64,000 bases of DNA, from positions 1 to 64,000 of the forward strand of contig CAWGTZ010000008.1 in NCBI GenBank assembly GCA_963825555.1. Direction: 5' to 3'. This DNA is from JAGVSR01 sp963825555 (lineage in GTDB: Bacteria > Pseudomonadota > Alphaproteobacteria > Rhizobiales > Hyphomicrobiaceae). How positions within the stretch are numbered: position 1 is the first letter of the stretch; every line of letters starts with the position of its first letter. The translations under genes and the position numbers were made by a program. Positions 1-8,292 of the stretch are shown in pieces. The notes under the pieces were generated by a model. That model saw nothing but the letters and a program-made list of their open reading frames with translations, did no database searches and was not told the origin of the DNA.

Positions 1-70
1 CGGTGGGCTATACCGTCTGCGCCAGCTTTTTTATGTTACGCTTGCATCACGCTCTCGCGCGAAGGCTCGC

Positions 71-424
71 CTAACAGCAGTCGTGCACCACCAAGCGCTG
101 TGTTGAGGCTGATGCTGAAGCACAAAGACCCGTCTCGGGGGCTTGATTTGATATCGCGCGACGAGCCCGTGATATTTTCGTCGTGAGGAGTTCGGAGATA
201 ATGCCCCGCCAGCGCTTTGTCAGATACTCACGGCGCAGCGTGCTATCCCGATCGAGCACCCCAACGATAGTGTCGGCCATCTCGTTAGGTTCGCCCATCA
301 GCTGCGGTAGCTTGATCTCGTACAATCGGCTGTCGCGTTGACAGTTGCGGTTGCTGAGACGCGCTCGGGAGCGAACGTTCGGCTTCTCGCTTCTTCCGAT
401 CCAGCGGTCAATATCGAATTCCAT
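71..424 (-). CDS. hypothetical protein
   Basis: A 117-residue reading frame of no family I recognise. Its start is the best support: GGAGG lies 7 bases before the ATG at 422-424, a strong Shine-Dalgarno. The N-terminal half is charged (begins MEFDIDRWIG) and reads like protein; the last 30 residues are Ala/Ser-rich and less convincing, so the 3' end may be altered. No signal peptide or membrane segment is visible. It points the same way as the phasin-like gene 160 bases to its right and lies in an IS-rich stretch. Confidence 0.45.
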   Translation of the reverse strand: MEFDIDRWIGRSEKPNVRSRARLSNRNCQRDSRLYEIKLPQLMGEPNEMADTIVGVLDRDSTLRREYLTKRWRGIISELLTTKISRARRAISNQAPETGLCASASASTQRLVVHDCC

Positions 425-584
425 GATGGACCTCCACGTTGCTTGTCACTCGGCTGAGAAGTTCACGAGCGCCGTTCTACTCGGGCCGTGTGACCAGGTC
501 ATTTCGATCACAATACAATTTCGTAAAGTAAGCTGGGCGGCGCGCGCCCATCACGGTCCCAGCGCCAAACAGCAGGTACTCGAC

Positions 585-1028
585 TCAAGGGCGAAGCAGC
601 CTAGAGACAGCAGTCTCGATTTCCGGCAAAGGAAACGGCGACCTCTTGCGAAGCCGCCGTTCCAAATCACATGCCGATAAGTCTGAGGTCGCCTGAATTG
701 ATCGCGATCCCGGGAATGCGCGCTCGACCGGCTTAAAGGCATCCTTGGCGAGCGACTGATACATGGCGGCGATCTTTGACATCTGGTGCATGTAGTCCTC
801 GTAGGCGCGCTTGGCGTAGGCCGTCTGGATTTCCATGACCTGCTGCATGTCCCTCGCGGAAGCGAGTTTCTGGAAGGTGGCTGTCCCATCTTCAAACGAG
901 CGCTTGGAGTAGTCGGTCATCTCGGTGGCGATGGTCTGCCAGCTCTTGTTCCACTCGCCCATCATCTGCAGGTAGCCGTTCATCTCGACTTTGCTGACTT
1001 TCTGAAAATCTTGGAAACTGTTGATCAT
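585..1028 (-). CDS. phasin family protein, abnormal C-terminus
   Basis: Phasins are small helical proteins that coat polyhydroxyalkanoate granules. Residues 1 to about 105 fit the phasin_2 family: amphipathic helices rich in Met, Gln, Ala and aromatic residues (MINSFQDFQKVSK; SARDMQQVMEIQTAYAKRAY; AKDAFKPVERAF). The ATG at 1026-1028 is preferred over a TTG two codons upstream; AAAGG precedes it. Members of the family usually stop just after the KPVE segment. Here about 40 extra residues follow, and part of them (RRLRKRSPF) is encoded by a palindromic repeat at 636-659 that recurs outside the gene. The tail therefore looks like read-through into repeat DNA. Family assignment is good; function of the extended product is uncertain. 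Confidence 0.75.
   Translation of the reverse strand: MINSFQDFQKVSKVEMNGYLQMMGEWNKSWQTIATEMTDYSKRSFEDGTATFQKLASARDMQQVMEIQTAYAKRAYEDYMHQMSKIAAMYQSLAKDAFKPVERAFPGSRSIQATSDLSACDLERRLRKRSPFPLPEIETAVSRLLRP
636..659. repeat. short palindromic repeat, copy A
   Basis: A 24-base unit whose ends form an imperfect inverted repeat (CGGCGAC with GCCGCCG) around a 10-base loop. It is identical to copy B at 1364-1387 and related to copy C at 1192-1214. It lies inside the 3' part of the phasin reading frame. Confidence 0.6.
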
Positions 1029-1191
1029 GACCAACTACCTTTGATTACGCAGGACAAATGAACAGGCACGTTGGCGACGCGCAGGTTGTGCTGCCAGAAC
1101 GCGTGCTTGTAGTGTCTCACTAGGGTTAAGATTTCACGACAACGCTCATTTATCTGAGAACTGCAGGCGACGCAATGGGCCAAAGAGTAAT

Positions 1192-1214
1192 GGCGGCCTC
1201 TCACGAAGCCGCCG
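1192..1214. repeat. short palindromic repeat, copy C (diverged)
   Basis: Perfect inverted repeat GGCGGC / GCCGCC around CTCTCACGAA. It resembles copies A and B but differs in the left arm and loop. The pairing is kept although the bases differ, as expected of a REP-like unit selected for its hairpin. Confidence 0.5.
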
Positions 1215-1363
1215 CCCGCAGTCCAATCAGAAGAGACTGGTAAGAAGGGTGCGCTTTCACACAAGACAACGATGCCTTGTGCTCGCCCAGCCGTAAAGGC
1301 GAACGACGAGCGTGCGGGCTCAGCGTCCGCAAGTTTTGTGTGATCGCCGCTAAAAAGCACGAA

Positions 1364-1387
1364 CGGCGACCTCTTGCGAAGCCGCCG
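1364..1387. repeat. short palindromic repeat, copy B
   Basis: Identical over 24 bases to the repeat at 636-659, about 730 bases away. It is flanked by GCAC on the left and GTGC on the right, which could lengthen the hairpin. Confidence 0.6.
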
Positions 1388-1543
1388 CTGTGCGAACCAC
1401 CAAGGACAGGGGTGTCTTGGCAGTCGCACAGCAATTATCCCTTCTGCTCCCTGGGACAGTAAAGATGGCCTGCTCCCCTAATCCGATCCCACGTTTAAGT
1501 ATCGAATTCGGCTATTTCCAAGCTCTCGAACGGAGACAAGGAC

Positions 1544-1822
1544 ATGGCACGGAAGGGCAAATCGACCGAGGGGATCATCCAGGCCTTGGGCGAGGCGGAG
1601 GTCCGTCTTGGACAAGGCGAGACGGTGTGGAAGATCTGCCGGGGCTTCGGCATCTCGGAGCAGACGTACTACAAATGGCGTCGTGAGTACGGTGGCCTGA
1701 AGCTCGACCAAGCGAAGCGATTGAAGGAACTCGAACGCGAGAACGAGCGCCTGAAGAAGGCGGTCTCCGAGCTGACTTTAGACAAGCTTATTTTGAAGGA
1801 AGCTTTGACGGGAAAATACTAA
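1544..1822 (+). CDS. IS3-family transposase OrfA
   Basis: OrfA of IS3-type elements is the DNA-binding part of the OrfAB transposase. The 92-residue product has the usual plan: a helix-turn-helix over residues 10-50 (CRGFGISEQTYYKWRREYGG), then a leucine-zipper helix with regular Leu/Glu spacing (KELERENERLKKAV) ending in LDKLILKEAL. The length is typical and the frame intact. The second half of the transposase follows 23 bases downstream in another frame; IS3 elements normally join the two by -1 frameshifting. A close relative lies at 21657-21932. Confidence 0.92.
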   Translation: MARKGKSTEGIIQALGEAEVRLGQGETVWKICRGFGISEQTYYKWRREYGGLKLDQAKRLKELERENERLKKAVSELTLDKLILKEALTGKY

Positions 1823-1845
1823 GCCCTTCCCGGAAGCGGGCGTGC

Positions 1846-2743
1846 GTGGATCACGTGCGCTCGCAGCTTCCCGTCTCGGAGCGTCGGGCGTGTTCGGTTG
1901 TCGGACAGCCCCGCGCAACGCAGCGGCGAAAGCCTAAGATCCGTGACGACGAGGCATCGCTGACCGAAGCTATCGTGCGGCTGGCCAAGCAGTATGGCCG
2001 CTATGGCTACCGGCGTGTACGCCAGCTTCTCGTCGACGACGGCTGGCGTGTCAGCGTCAAGCGCGTCTATCGGATCTGGCGGCGGGAGGGGCTTAAAGTG
2101 CCGAAAAAGCAACCCAAACGCGGCCGTATGTGGCTCAACAACGGATCGTCTATCGCGTCATGCCGAAGGCATGCTTCCACCATGACGACCCGAGCGGCCC
2201 AACCATGTCTGGAGCTATGACTTCGTGCAGGACCAGACCGAAGACAAACGGCCCTTTCGGATGCTGACTGTCATTGATGAGTTCACGCGGCGCTGCCTGG
2301 CGATCGTGGTTGCGCGACGTCTCCGATCTGACGACGTCCTCCACTGTCTGACAGACCTTATGAGCCGGCACGGTCCGCCCGAGCATATTCGCTCTGACAA
2401 TGGCCCCGAGTTCGTCGCCAGGAATGTGCGGACTTTGCTCACCCGGCTCGGCGTCAAGACGCTCTACATCGAGCCTGGATCACCATGGGAGAACGGCTAT
2501 TGCGAGAGCTTCAACTCCAAGCTCCGGGACGAACTGCTGGAGGGGGAGCAGTGCTCGACGCTCTACGAGGCTCAGGTGCTCATCGAGCGCTGGCGGCGCC
2601 ATTACAATGCGATCCGGCCTCATTCCTCGCTCGGTTATCGTCCGCCGGCCCCAGAAACGATCTTGCCGCCAGCATCTGGTCTCGCCTACGCTCCGCTCCG
2701 GCCAGTCCAGATGCTGGCTGCAAGCGGCCGGATTCTAACTTAA
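1846..2743 (+). pseudogene. IS3-family transposase OrfB, disrupted
   Basis: OrfB carries the rve/DDE integrase domain. The first segment (1846-2220) holds the HTH_21-like part (KQYGRYGYRRVRQLL; KVPKKQPKRGRMW). The second (to 2743) holds the catalytic core: the Asp in TVIDEFTRRC, the Asp in RSDNGPEF, and the Glu in SPWENGYCESFNSKLRDELL. The two lie in different frames. Compared with the second IS3 copy in this window, about 25 extra bases lie near 2155-2186, including a 30-base palindromic string, and they shift the frame. No single product can be made, so I call it a pseudogene although all catalytic residues remain. Confidence 0.88.
2157..2186. repeat. palindromic insert in orfB
   Basis: Thirty bases bounded by GTCATG and CATGAC. 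The inner part, CATGCC-GAA-GGCATG, is a perfect hairpin with a 3-base loop. Homologous OrfB sequence runs directly from ATC to CGACCCGAG, so this segment (net gain about 25 bases) looks inserted and is what breaks the frame. Confidence 0.55.
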
Positions 2744-2772
2744 CCCCTGGTATCGCGATGAGGGGCAGGCCA

Positions 2773-3321
2773 GTTCCCCTCACAGACGAGTTGTATGATC
2801 TTATCCTGTTCGCCGTGCACGCGTTCGTGCTGCCCACGACGACAGAGCTCTATGCGCTCAAGCACAACGACATCACGGTGGAGACAAACCCCAAGCGTCT
2901 TCTCGTCACCATCCGCAATGGCAAGACAGGCTTCAGGGTCGCCAACACGATGTCAGGGGCGCTGCCGGCCTATGAACGGGCCCGCCAGCGCTACCCTGAG
3001 GCGGACGGCGAGGACTATTTGTTCCTGCCGCACTATCCCAACAGAGCGACCGCGTCCCGCATCTTCCAGCGCCAGTTCAATCTGCTGATGGAGCAAACAG
3101 GCCTGAAGCACGATCCTGTCACCAACACGGACCGCAGCATTTATAGCCTGCGTCACACGGCGATTTGCATGAGGATCATTCTCTCCCACGGCAAGGTCAA
3201 CATCTTCAACCTGGCCAAGAACGCAGGAACGAGCGTGGAGCAGATTGAACGGTTCTGTGCCAAGCATCTGCCCCTCTCACGTGAGATGGCCAAGAACCTG
3301 CAAAGCTTTGGGGAGGAGTGA
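2773..3321 (+). pseudogene. tyrosine recombinase (integrase), truncated and degenerate
   Basis: The C-terminal half of a phage-type site-specific integrase begins directly at the IS3 right end, so the N-terminal part has been lost. About 182 residues of catalytic domain remain, with the box-II motif SLRHTAI and an ending (IERFCAKHLPLS) in the place where relatives have the nucleophile in an RFYxxH setting. Here that Tyr codon reads TGT (Cys). The first catalytic Arg, expected before PTTTELYAL, is also replaced (VLPTTTELYAL). Loss of the 5' half and of two catalytic residues marks it as dead. The stop is normal. It suggests that an integrated element once lay here. Confidence 0.8.
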
Positions 3322-3486
3322 GCCCTTAACGGCCTATCAAATGCCAGCGCTATGGTAGCGCGTCTGCCGCCTTCTGCCAGAAGGGGCGCGATCTCCACAC
3401 CCCAAAGGGGCGGGACCCTTGTTGCAGGGCCGACTTAAACAGTAAAAACAATCGAACTTCGAATTCGAGGCAAGGAGGTACTTGCT

Positions 3487-4032
3487 ATGCTACGAAGTTC
3501 AATAGAAGGCCAGTTTGGCCGATTCCCGAGAACAGCGATCATATTGGCCACCGGCGCTGCTTTTGCCACGCCAGCATGGGCCAATCCACCATCCAGCCAG
3601 ATCGTCGTGAGTGTGAGTCACATCAAAGCTCTCGATAAATTCGATGAGTTGTCCCCCGGTGACATTTTCATCAAAGCAACGATCGCTGGCAAAACGCAAT
3701 ATACGTCAACCATCAAGCAAAAAGCGGGCGTCGGAGTTGTTCTCAACCCCAACTGGCTGATGACCGAGAATGTTGAGCCCGGGATATATCCGGTGCGAAT
3801 TGAGCTGATCGACAAGGATCTTACGAAAGATGACGGCATCGATATTAATCGGCTGCCCAATCGCCGAATGCTCGAATTCACCGTCGATACACGGCGCTGT
3901 CACATCGACGGTTTTGCCACTCGTTACAATTGCGGGTCCGCGATATCTAGGGCTGGCAAAGAACCCAAATCGGCGGAGATCAGTTTTACGGTCGACGTGA
4001 AACCACTCAAGAAAGAGATTTCGTCACGCTAA
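3487..4032 (+). CDS. secreted protein of unknown function
   Basis: A 181-residue protein with a probable Sec signal peptide (Arg residues, then hydrophobic IILATGAAFATPAWA, cleavage after AWA). The start is well supported: AAGGAGG about 8 bases before the ATG. The mature part is beta-rich with evenly spaced hydrophobic residues and could be an Ig- or C2-like sandwich, but I recognise no family. It has two Cys (in RRCHIDG and YNCGSA) 13 residues apart, possibly a disulphide. It stands alone between a dead integrase and a long non-coding stretch, so it may be cargo of the former element. Confidence 0.7.
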   Translation: MLRSSIEGQFGRFPRTAIILATGAAFATPAWANPPSSQIVVSVSHIKALDKFDELSPGDIFIKATIAGKTQYTSTIKQKAGVGVVLNPNWLMTENVEPGIYPVRIELIDKDLTKDDGIDINRLPNRRMLEFTVDTRRCHIDGFATRYNCGSAISRAGKEPKSAEISFTVDVKPLKKEISSR

Positions 4033-5132
4033 CTGTGCTTGCCACACCCACTCAACGCTGTCGCTGATTAGGCCGGCGAGCTCTAGGCATGAGCTATAGG
4101 GGGCTAAGATCTAGAATGGATGCAACCGCATGGATCGTCGCCTGCAGTTTGCTATCGATTTCTGCTGTCACGTGGACATATCGCGCAGTGTCTCCAAGGC
4201 GACGCTCACCATCGCTATGGGCTAGTTGGTACTATCCACTTGCGCCGCTGATCCTGGCACGCGTGCCTCGACCTTTTGATGAAGGGCAGAGGTTCAATCG
4301 CACGGCCAAGGCGTAGGGCTTCAAAAAATTGCCCATCCAACGAGCAAAAGCCCGGAGCCTTTTGCCCCGGGCCGTTGGATGATACGCAGCACTTTGAAAT
4401 CGAGCCGATTGAAAACTACGCCAACTCAACTGAGACTTCGTGCCAACGCAAAACAACTCCCAGGCACAGATGCAGCTTGCGACCTGGGTCCCACGTAGGC
4501 CTTGATCAATGTCAACCCGAACCCGCCTGTGCACGGCTTGTGGACCAAGCAGCGATACCTGATTGAGGACACAAGGAAATCGCATCCCTCGTGTTCCATT
4601 TGGAACAAAACGCCGATCACACTTCCCGTGTCGCGCTCTCGCTGATCTGCGCTCCCGCTGAGGCCAGGCACAAAGGGCAGGGCTCCGAGATCCGGTGTTG
4701 GATCTCAGAGCCCTACATAAAGATCTGTGGCGTTTGATACGTTCGGCTCGGTCAGCGCGATCGATTTGCTGCAGCTTGCTAACAGAACCCGGATGTCGCG
4801 TTTCCGCGAGATCCGAAATGACATCTAGGCGGTGTCATCGTCCAGTCACGCGCCTTCGATCCTTGTGTCGCCAAGCCTCGCAACCTCTCGGTACGTTCCA
4901 GAATTCACGGGGCCGATTTAGGTCGGGGGTGTCTGGAAGCGCCGGCATCACAATCCAAGGATTTGCTCCAACTGAGAGCCCGTCAATGCCAAGCTTCCAA
5001 TATGCTTTCCGCTTGCTGCGCTGCCCATTTAGCCTTCGGCATTATCCGTGCCCTCGCCTGCTAAGCCAGTAACCCGTCCGCTCTTACCCTAGCAGCGGGC
5101 GAAGGTAAGAGGGTGCGTGAGGGACGGCTTCG
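4033..5132. other. 1.1-kb stretch without a supported gene
   Basis: Short frames exist (for example a 75-codon frame at 4089-4316 with one hydrophobic segment, and frames at 4276-4566 and 4695-5072), but none has a good ribosome binding site or protein-like composition. The stretch contains a strong hairpin at 4680-4713 and a weaker GCCCGG/CCGGGC pair near 4350-4373. It looks like eroded DNA between mobile elements. Confidence 0.5.
4680..4713. repeat. strong inverted repeat (hairpin)
   Basis: Two 14-base arms (GGGCTCCGAGATCC and GGATCTCAGAGCCC) pair with one mismatch around the loop GGTGTT. There is no T-tract on either side, so it is not a standard intrinsic terminator, and no gene lies close by. 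Confidence 0.6.
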
Positions 5133-6751
5133 GGCCGATTTTGTTGCAGAAGTCGGGATTGAGGCGCCGGGCGAAGCGTAATTCCATCGATGTAAGGCTG
5201 GCATCGACGGAGCTTTTTGATGATGGGGCGACGCAAGAGTGAGCAGGGGCAGCTGTTTTATGCGTTTGACCTCGACGCGGCCGTCCCGAGCGATCATCTG
5301 GCACGGCGGATCGCGGCGGTTCTTGACCTGTCCTGGGTGCACACCGAGTTGGCCCCGCACTACTCCCACACCGGTCGTCCTTCGATCGATCCGGAGCTGA
5401 TAATCCGGATGCTCATCCTGGATTATGTGTTCGCGATCCGCTCCGAGCGCGCGCTCTGCCGGGAAGTCCAGGTGAACCTCGCCTATCGCTGGTTCTGCGG
5501 TCTCGGTATCGAAGACAAGATCCCTGATCACTCCGCCTTCACACGCGCGCGCAATGAGCGTTTTCGTGATCATGATGTCTTTCGTGACGTCTTCGAGCGT
5601 GTGGTCGCAAGCTGCATTAAGGCGGGTCTCGTCGGTGGGAGTGGCTTTGCCGTCGACGCGAGCCTGATCGGGGCGGATGCCAACAAGTGCCGCTCGACGC
5701 CAGGCGATGAGTGGAGCCACGATATCGCTCCGGCCACTGCCAAGCGCGCCGTTCAGGACTATCTCGCTAATCTCGACGATCCCGCCTGGGGTGCAGCGAC
5801 CGATGTGGTGCCAAAGTTCGTCGCGCCTGCCGATCCCGCGGCGCAGTGGACTGGCGCGCTGCGTAACGCAGCCTTTTTCGCCTATGCCGACAACTATCTC
5901 ATCGATGTCAAGTTCGGGATCATCATGGATGTCGAGGCGTCGCGGGCGATACGGCAGGCCGAAGTGGGTACATCACAGACAATGATCGAGCGGACGGAAG
6001 AGACTTTCGGCCTCAAGCCCGATTGGCTTGTTGCCGACACGGCCTACGGCTCGGCAGCCAACCTCCATTTCCTGGTCGATAAGAAGAACATCGCACCACA
6101 TGTTCCGGTGATCGACAAGTCGAGGCGCGACGATGGCACATTCAGTCGCGAGGACTTCATCTACGACGAGGCGCACGATTGCTACATTTGCCTCAACGGC
6201 AAGATCCTGCCGCGCTCGAGCGGGGCACGCGGATCACGCGGCGACGACATGATCTCCTACTTCTCGCGGGTCGCCGATTGCCGCTCGTGTCTGCTCAAGT
6301 CCAGATGCTGCCCGAAGACGCCCTGCCGCAAGATTACACGGCACATTCACGAGGCAGCACGCGATGTCGCCCGCGCCGTTGCCAAGACTGCGGCCTATGA
6401 GCAGACCCGCCGGGATCGCAAGAAGGTCGAAATGCTCTTCGCGCATCTCAAGCGCATTCTTCGGATGGGGCGGCTGAGACTGAGAGGGCCGGCAGGCGCC
6501 CAGTTCGAGTTCACGCTGGCCGCCATCGCACAAAACCTGCGTCGTCTCGCAAGACTGACCTTCCATCCGCCGGACACGAAAGCCCCATGCGTTGCGTAGT
6601 GTGTTGTTGCGTTGGTTGCGTCAAACGTCGGTGCCAATGCCTCGCCGCTGCCCGTGACGGGCAAGCGGCAAGAGGCAGCGCATCCAGTTTCTGAAAAGTC
6701 GGCAGCCGCTGGAACCGGTCCATCGGGCCGACTTCTGCAACAAAATCGGCC
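5133..6751 (+). mobile_element. IS1182-family insertion sequence, intact
   Basis: Both ends carry the same 24-base perfect inverted repeat (begins GGCCGATTTTGTTGCAGAAG): 5133-5156 and, inverted, 6728-6751. The 1619-base element contains a single uninterrupted transposase gene, as usual for IS1182. No obvious target duplication flanks it (TTCG left, AGGA right). Only 18 bases separate it from the IS630-family element on its right. Perfect ends and an open transposase make it the most likely active element in the window. Confidence 0.9.
5220..6599 (+). CDS. IS1182-family transposase
   Basis: A complete DDE transposase of about 459 residues. The N-terminal DUF772-type domain (residues 5-110; MLILDYVFAIRSERALCREV) precedes a DDE_Tnp_1-like core. 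Candidate catalytic residues are the Asp in AVDASLIGADA, the Asp in LVADTAYGS and the Glu in KKVEMLFAHLKRIL. A Cys cluster (CYICLNGKIL, CRSCLLKSRC) resembles the zinc-binding insert of this family. ATG at 5220 or 5223 is likely; both follow a T-rich stretch without a strong ribosome binding site. No frame damage is seen. Confidence 0.93.
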   Translation: MMGRRKSEQGQLFYAFDLDAAVPSDHLARRIAAVLDLSWVHTELAPHYSHTGRPSIDPELIIRMLILDYVFAIRSERALCREVQVNLAYRWFCGLGIEDKIPDHSAFTRARNERFRDHDVFRDVFERVVASCIKAGLVGGSGFAVDASLIGADANKCRSTPGDEWSHDIAPATAKRAVQDYLANLDDPAWGAATDVVPKFVAPADPAAQWTGALRNAAFFAYADNYLIDVKFGIIMDVEASRAIRQAEVGTSQTMIERTEETFGLKPDWLVADTAYGSAANLHFLVDKKNIAPHVPVIDKSRRDDGTFSREDFIYDEAHDCYICLNGKILPRSSGARGSRGDDMISYFSRVADCRSCLLKSRCCPKTPCRKITRHIHEAARDVARAVAKTAAYEQTRRDRKKVEMLFAHLKRILRMGRLRLRGPAGAQFEFTLAAIAQNLRRLARLTFHPPDTKAPCVA

Positions 6752-6769
6752 AGGAGCCGAGGTGCTTCT

Positions 6770-7954
6770 AGCTAGTGTTCCGACTCTGACGTTTGGTTCC
6801 CATCGTATTGGAGGGCCAGCTGCTGAAGGGCGCGCCGCTCCTTCTTAATGATGGCCTGGGCCGATTTCGTCCAGACGAAGGGTTTGGGTCTGTATTGTGC
6901 TCCTTGAGGTAATCGCAGATCGCCTGTTCGAGTTCGGCAACGCTGGCAAAGGCGCCGCGCCGAATGCGCTTGATCGTGATCTCGGCGAAGAAGCGCTCGA
7001 CGAGGTTGAGCCAGGAAGCGCTGGTCGGCGTGAAGTGGAGATGGAAGCGTGGATGTTTCGCGAGCCAGGCCTTCACCTCGGGCGTCTTGTGCGTTCCGTA
7101 GTTGTCGAGCACGAGATGGATGTCGGGCGTCGTTCTCACACTGCGGTCGATCCGACGCAAGAAGCGGATGAACTCCTTCGCGCGATGCCGGGGCTGGCAC
7201 TCGCCGATGATGCGGCCGGTGCGCGTATCGAGGGCAGCGAACAGCGTGGTCGTGCCGTGCCGCTTGTAGTCGTGCGTCATCGTGGCGGCGCGACCCTTCT
7301 TCAACGGCAAGCCGGGCTGGGTGCGGTCGAGCGCCTGGATCTGGCTCTTTTCGTGGGGCGCCGGCACGACGCAGAGGACGAGCGCCCGATCGGGCGGGTT
7401 CATATAGAGTCCGACGACGTCAGTGACCTTCTCCTCGAACATCGGATCCGTCGAGATCTTGAAACGCTTAACAAGATGCGGCTTCAGCCCGGCTTCTTTC
7501 CAGATGCGCTGCACGCTCGTCCGGCTGATGCCCGTGGCTTTCGCCATCGTCCGCACGCTCCAGTGCGTCGCGCTCGGCGGCGTCTCGCTTGCGGTCTTGG
7601 CGAGAACCTTCTGACGCACGCTCTCGGGCAGCGGCGGCGTGCCAGGCGGCCGCGTCTTGTCGCGCAAAAGCCCGTCGACACCCTCGTGCATAAAACGCTC
7701 CTGCCACCGCCAGACGCAGGGCTTCGACTTGCCGGTCTCGCGCATGATCGCCATGGTCCCGAGCCCGTCGGCGGTGGCCAGGATGATCTTAGCGCGCCAC
7801 ACGACCTTGGCCAGTGTGTTGCGATCGGACACGATGGCGAGAAGCCGTTTCCGGTCAGCCACGCTCACGTCGAAGGATATGTTCTCTCTCATCAGGAGAG
7901 CATGACTGATTTGCAGGACCAGCGGAATCCTCCGTCAGGGACGGAACACTAGCT
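6770..7954 (-). mobile_element. IS630-family insertion sequence, degenerate
   Basis: Inverted ends AGCTAGTGTTCCGACTCTGAC (6770-6790) and, read inwards from the right, AGCTAGTGTTCCGTCCCTGAC differ at two positions. IS630 elements target TA, and a TA lies in CTAG at each end. The element is about 1.19 kb with one transposase gene on the minus strand carrying two lesions. On the right it cuts into a protein-kinase-like coding sequence. Confidence 0.85.
6772..7892 (-). pseudogene. IS630-family transposase, inactivated
   Basis: The N-terminal HTH half is normal (residues 1-130; RETGKSKPCVWRWQERF). The DDE domain has the second Asp (HLVLDNYGTHKTPE) and the Glu region (SWLNLVERFFAEITIKRIRRG). Two lesions are visible. 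The first catalytic Asp, normally in VDEKSQ, is replaced by an insertion of about 12 bases giving VVPAPHEKSQ. A one-base loss near 6880 then shifts the C-terminus: the family ending PKPFVWTKSAQAII is encoded in the neighbouring frame, which closes at 6772. Either lesion should abolish transposition. Confidence 0.85.
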
Positions 7955-8212
7955 GGCTCATTTGGGCCGTTGGACCGGAGGGTGGATGTTTATCAGGCAG
8001 GCCTGCTTTTCTTAAATTTCATCAGTAAATCGGAGATGCACTTTTCGGACGAAGAGATCCTGAGCGGTGCCCCGCGGGAATTTGCAGAGGCAATTGGCAC
8101 GCCGGCGGGAGATGCCATTGCTCGAATGCTGCGTCGGCATGTTGCGCAAAGAACGGAGACCGCTCTCGCTGCGTGGAGGGAGATCTCTTGCGCACTTGAT
8201 CAAAGCGTCTAG
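7955..8212 (+). pseudogene. protein kinase, C-terminal fragment
   Basis: An open frame begins at the IS630 right end and continues for about 85 codons: DVYQAGLLFLNFIS, ILSGAPREFAEAIG, MLRRHVAQRTETALAAWREI. The pattern D-(V/I)-Y-Q-x-G-L-L followed by a helical lobe resembles subdomains IX-XI of Ser/Thr protein kinases. The nucleotide-binding lobe and catalytic loop are absent, so the IS630 insertion or a linked deletion removed the 5' part. A TTG at 7970 could initiate translation but the product would have no activity. The kinase reading comes from motif pattern only. Confidence 0.55.
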
Positions 8213-8234
8213 GGCAGTAGCAACGGCACGATCT

Positions 8235-8263
8235 ATCCCGGGAACGCTGGCCTGCGCCGGGAT
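8235..8263. repeat. REP-like palindrome
   Basis: ATCCCGG (8235-8241) pairs with CCGGGAT (8257-8263) around a 15-base loop. The unit, read GTCATCCCGGCGCAGGCC on the minus strand, resembles dispersed extragenic palindromes common in proteobacterial genomes. It lies between the convergent ends of the kinase fragment and the next gene. Confidence 0.5.
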
Positions 8264-8292
8264 GACGTTCTTTGGGTGGCGACGACACGCCG

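Larger units (their letters stand above)
1029..1465. other. non-coding stretch with repeats
   Basis: Between the phasin start and the left end of the IS3-family element I find no convincing gene. Frames that are open here owe much of their length to the palindromic repeat units and have no recognisable protein character. It should hold the phasin promoter, but I see no clear -35/-10 pair. Confidence 0.5.
1466..2772 (+). mobile_element. IS3-family insertion sequence (IS407-like)
   Basis: The element is 1307 bases, normal for IS3. Its ends are imperfect inverted repeats of about 45 bases: the left end begins TGGCCTGCTCCCCT and the right end, read inwards, begins TGGCCTGCCCCTCA; matching continues through TTAAGT and GAAT..CGGC. 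Inside are orfA and an interrupted orfB. The flanks (AAGA left, GTTC right) show no 4-base target duplication, so one side has been rearranged or deleted after insertion. The right end abuts a truncated integrase gene. With a broken orfB it is probably immobile unless complemented. Confidence 0.88.

Noticed and set aside
4695..5072. 125-codon plus-strand frame
   Set aside because: Starts inside a hairpin, has no ribosome binding site and an irregular Arg/Ser-rich composition.
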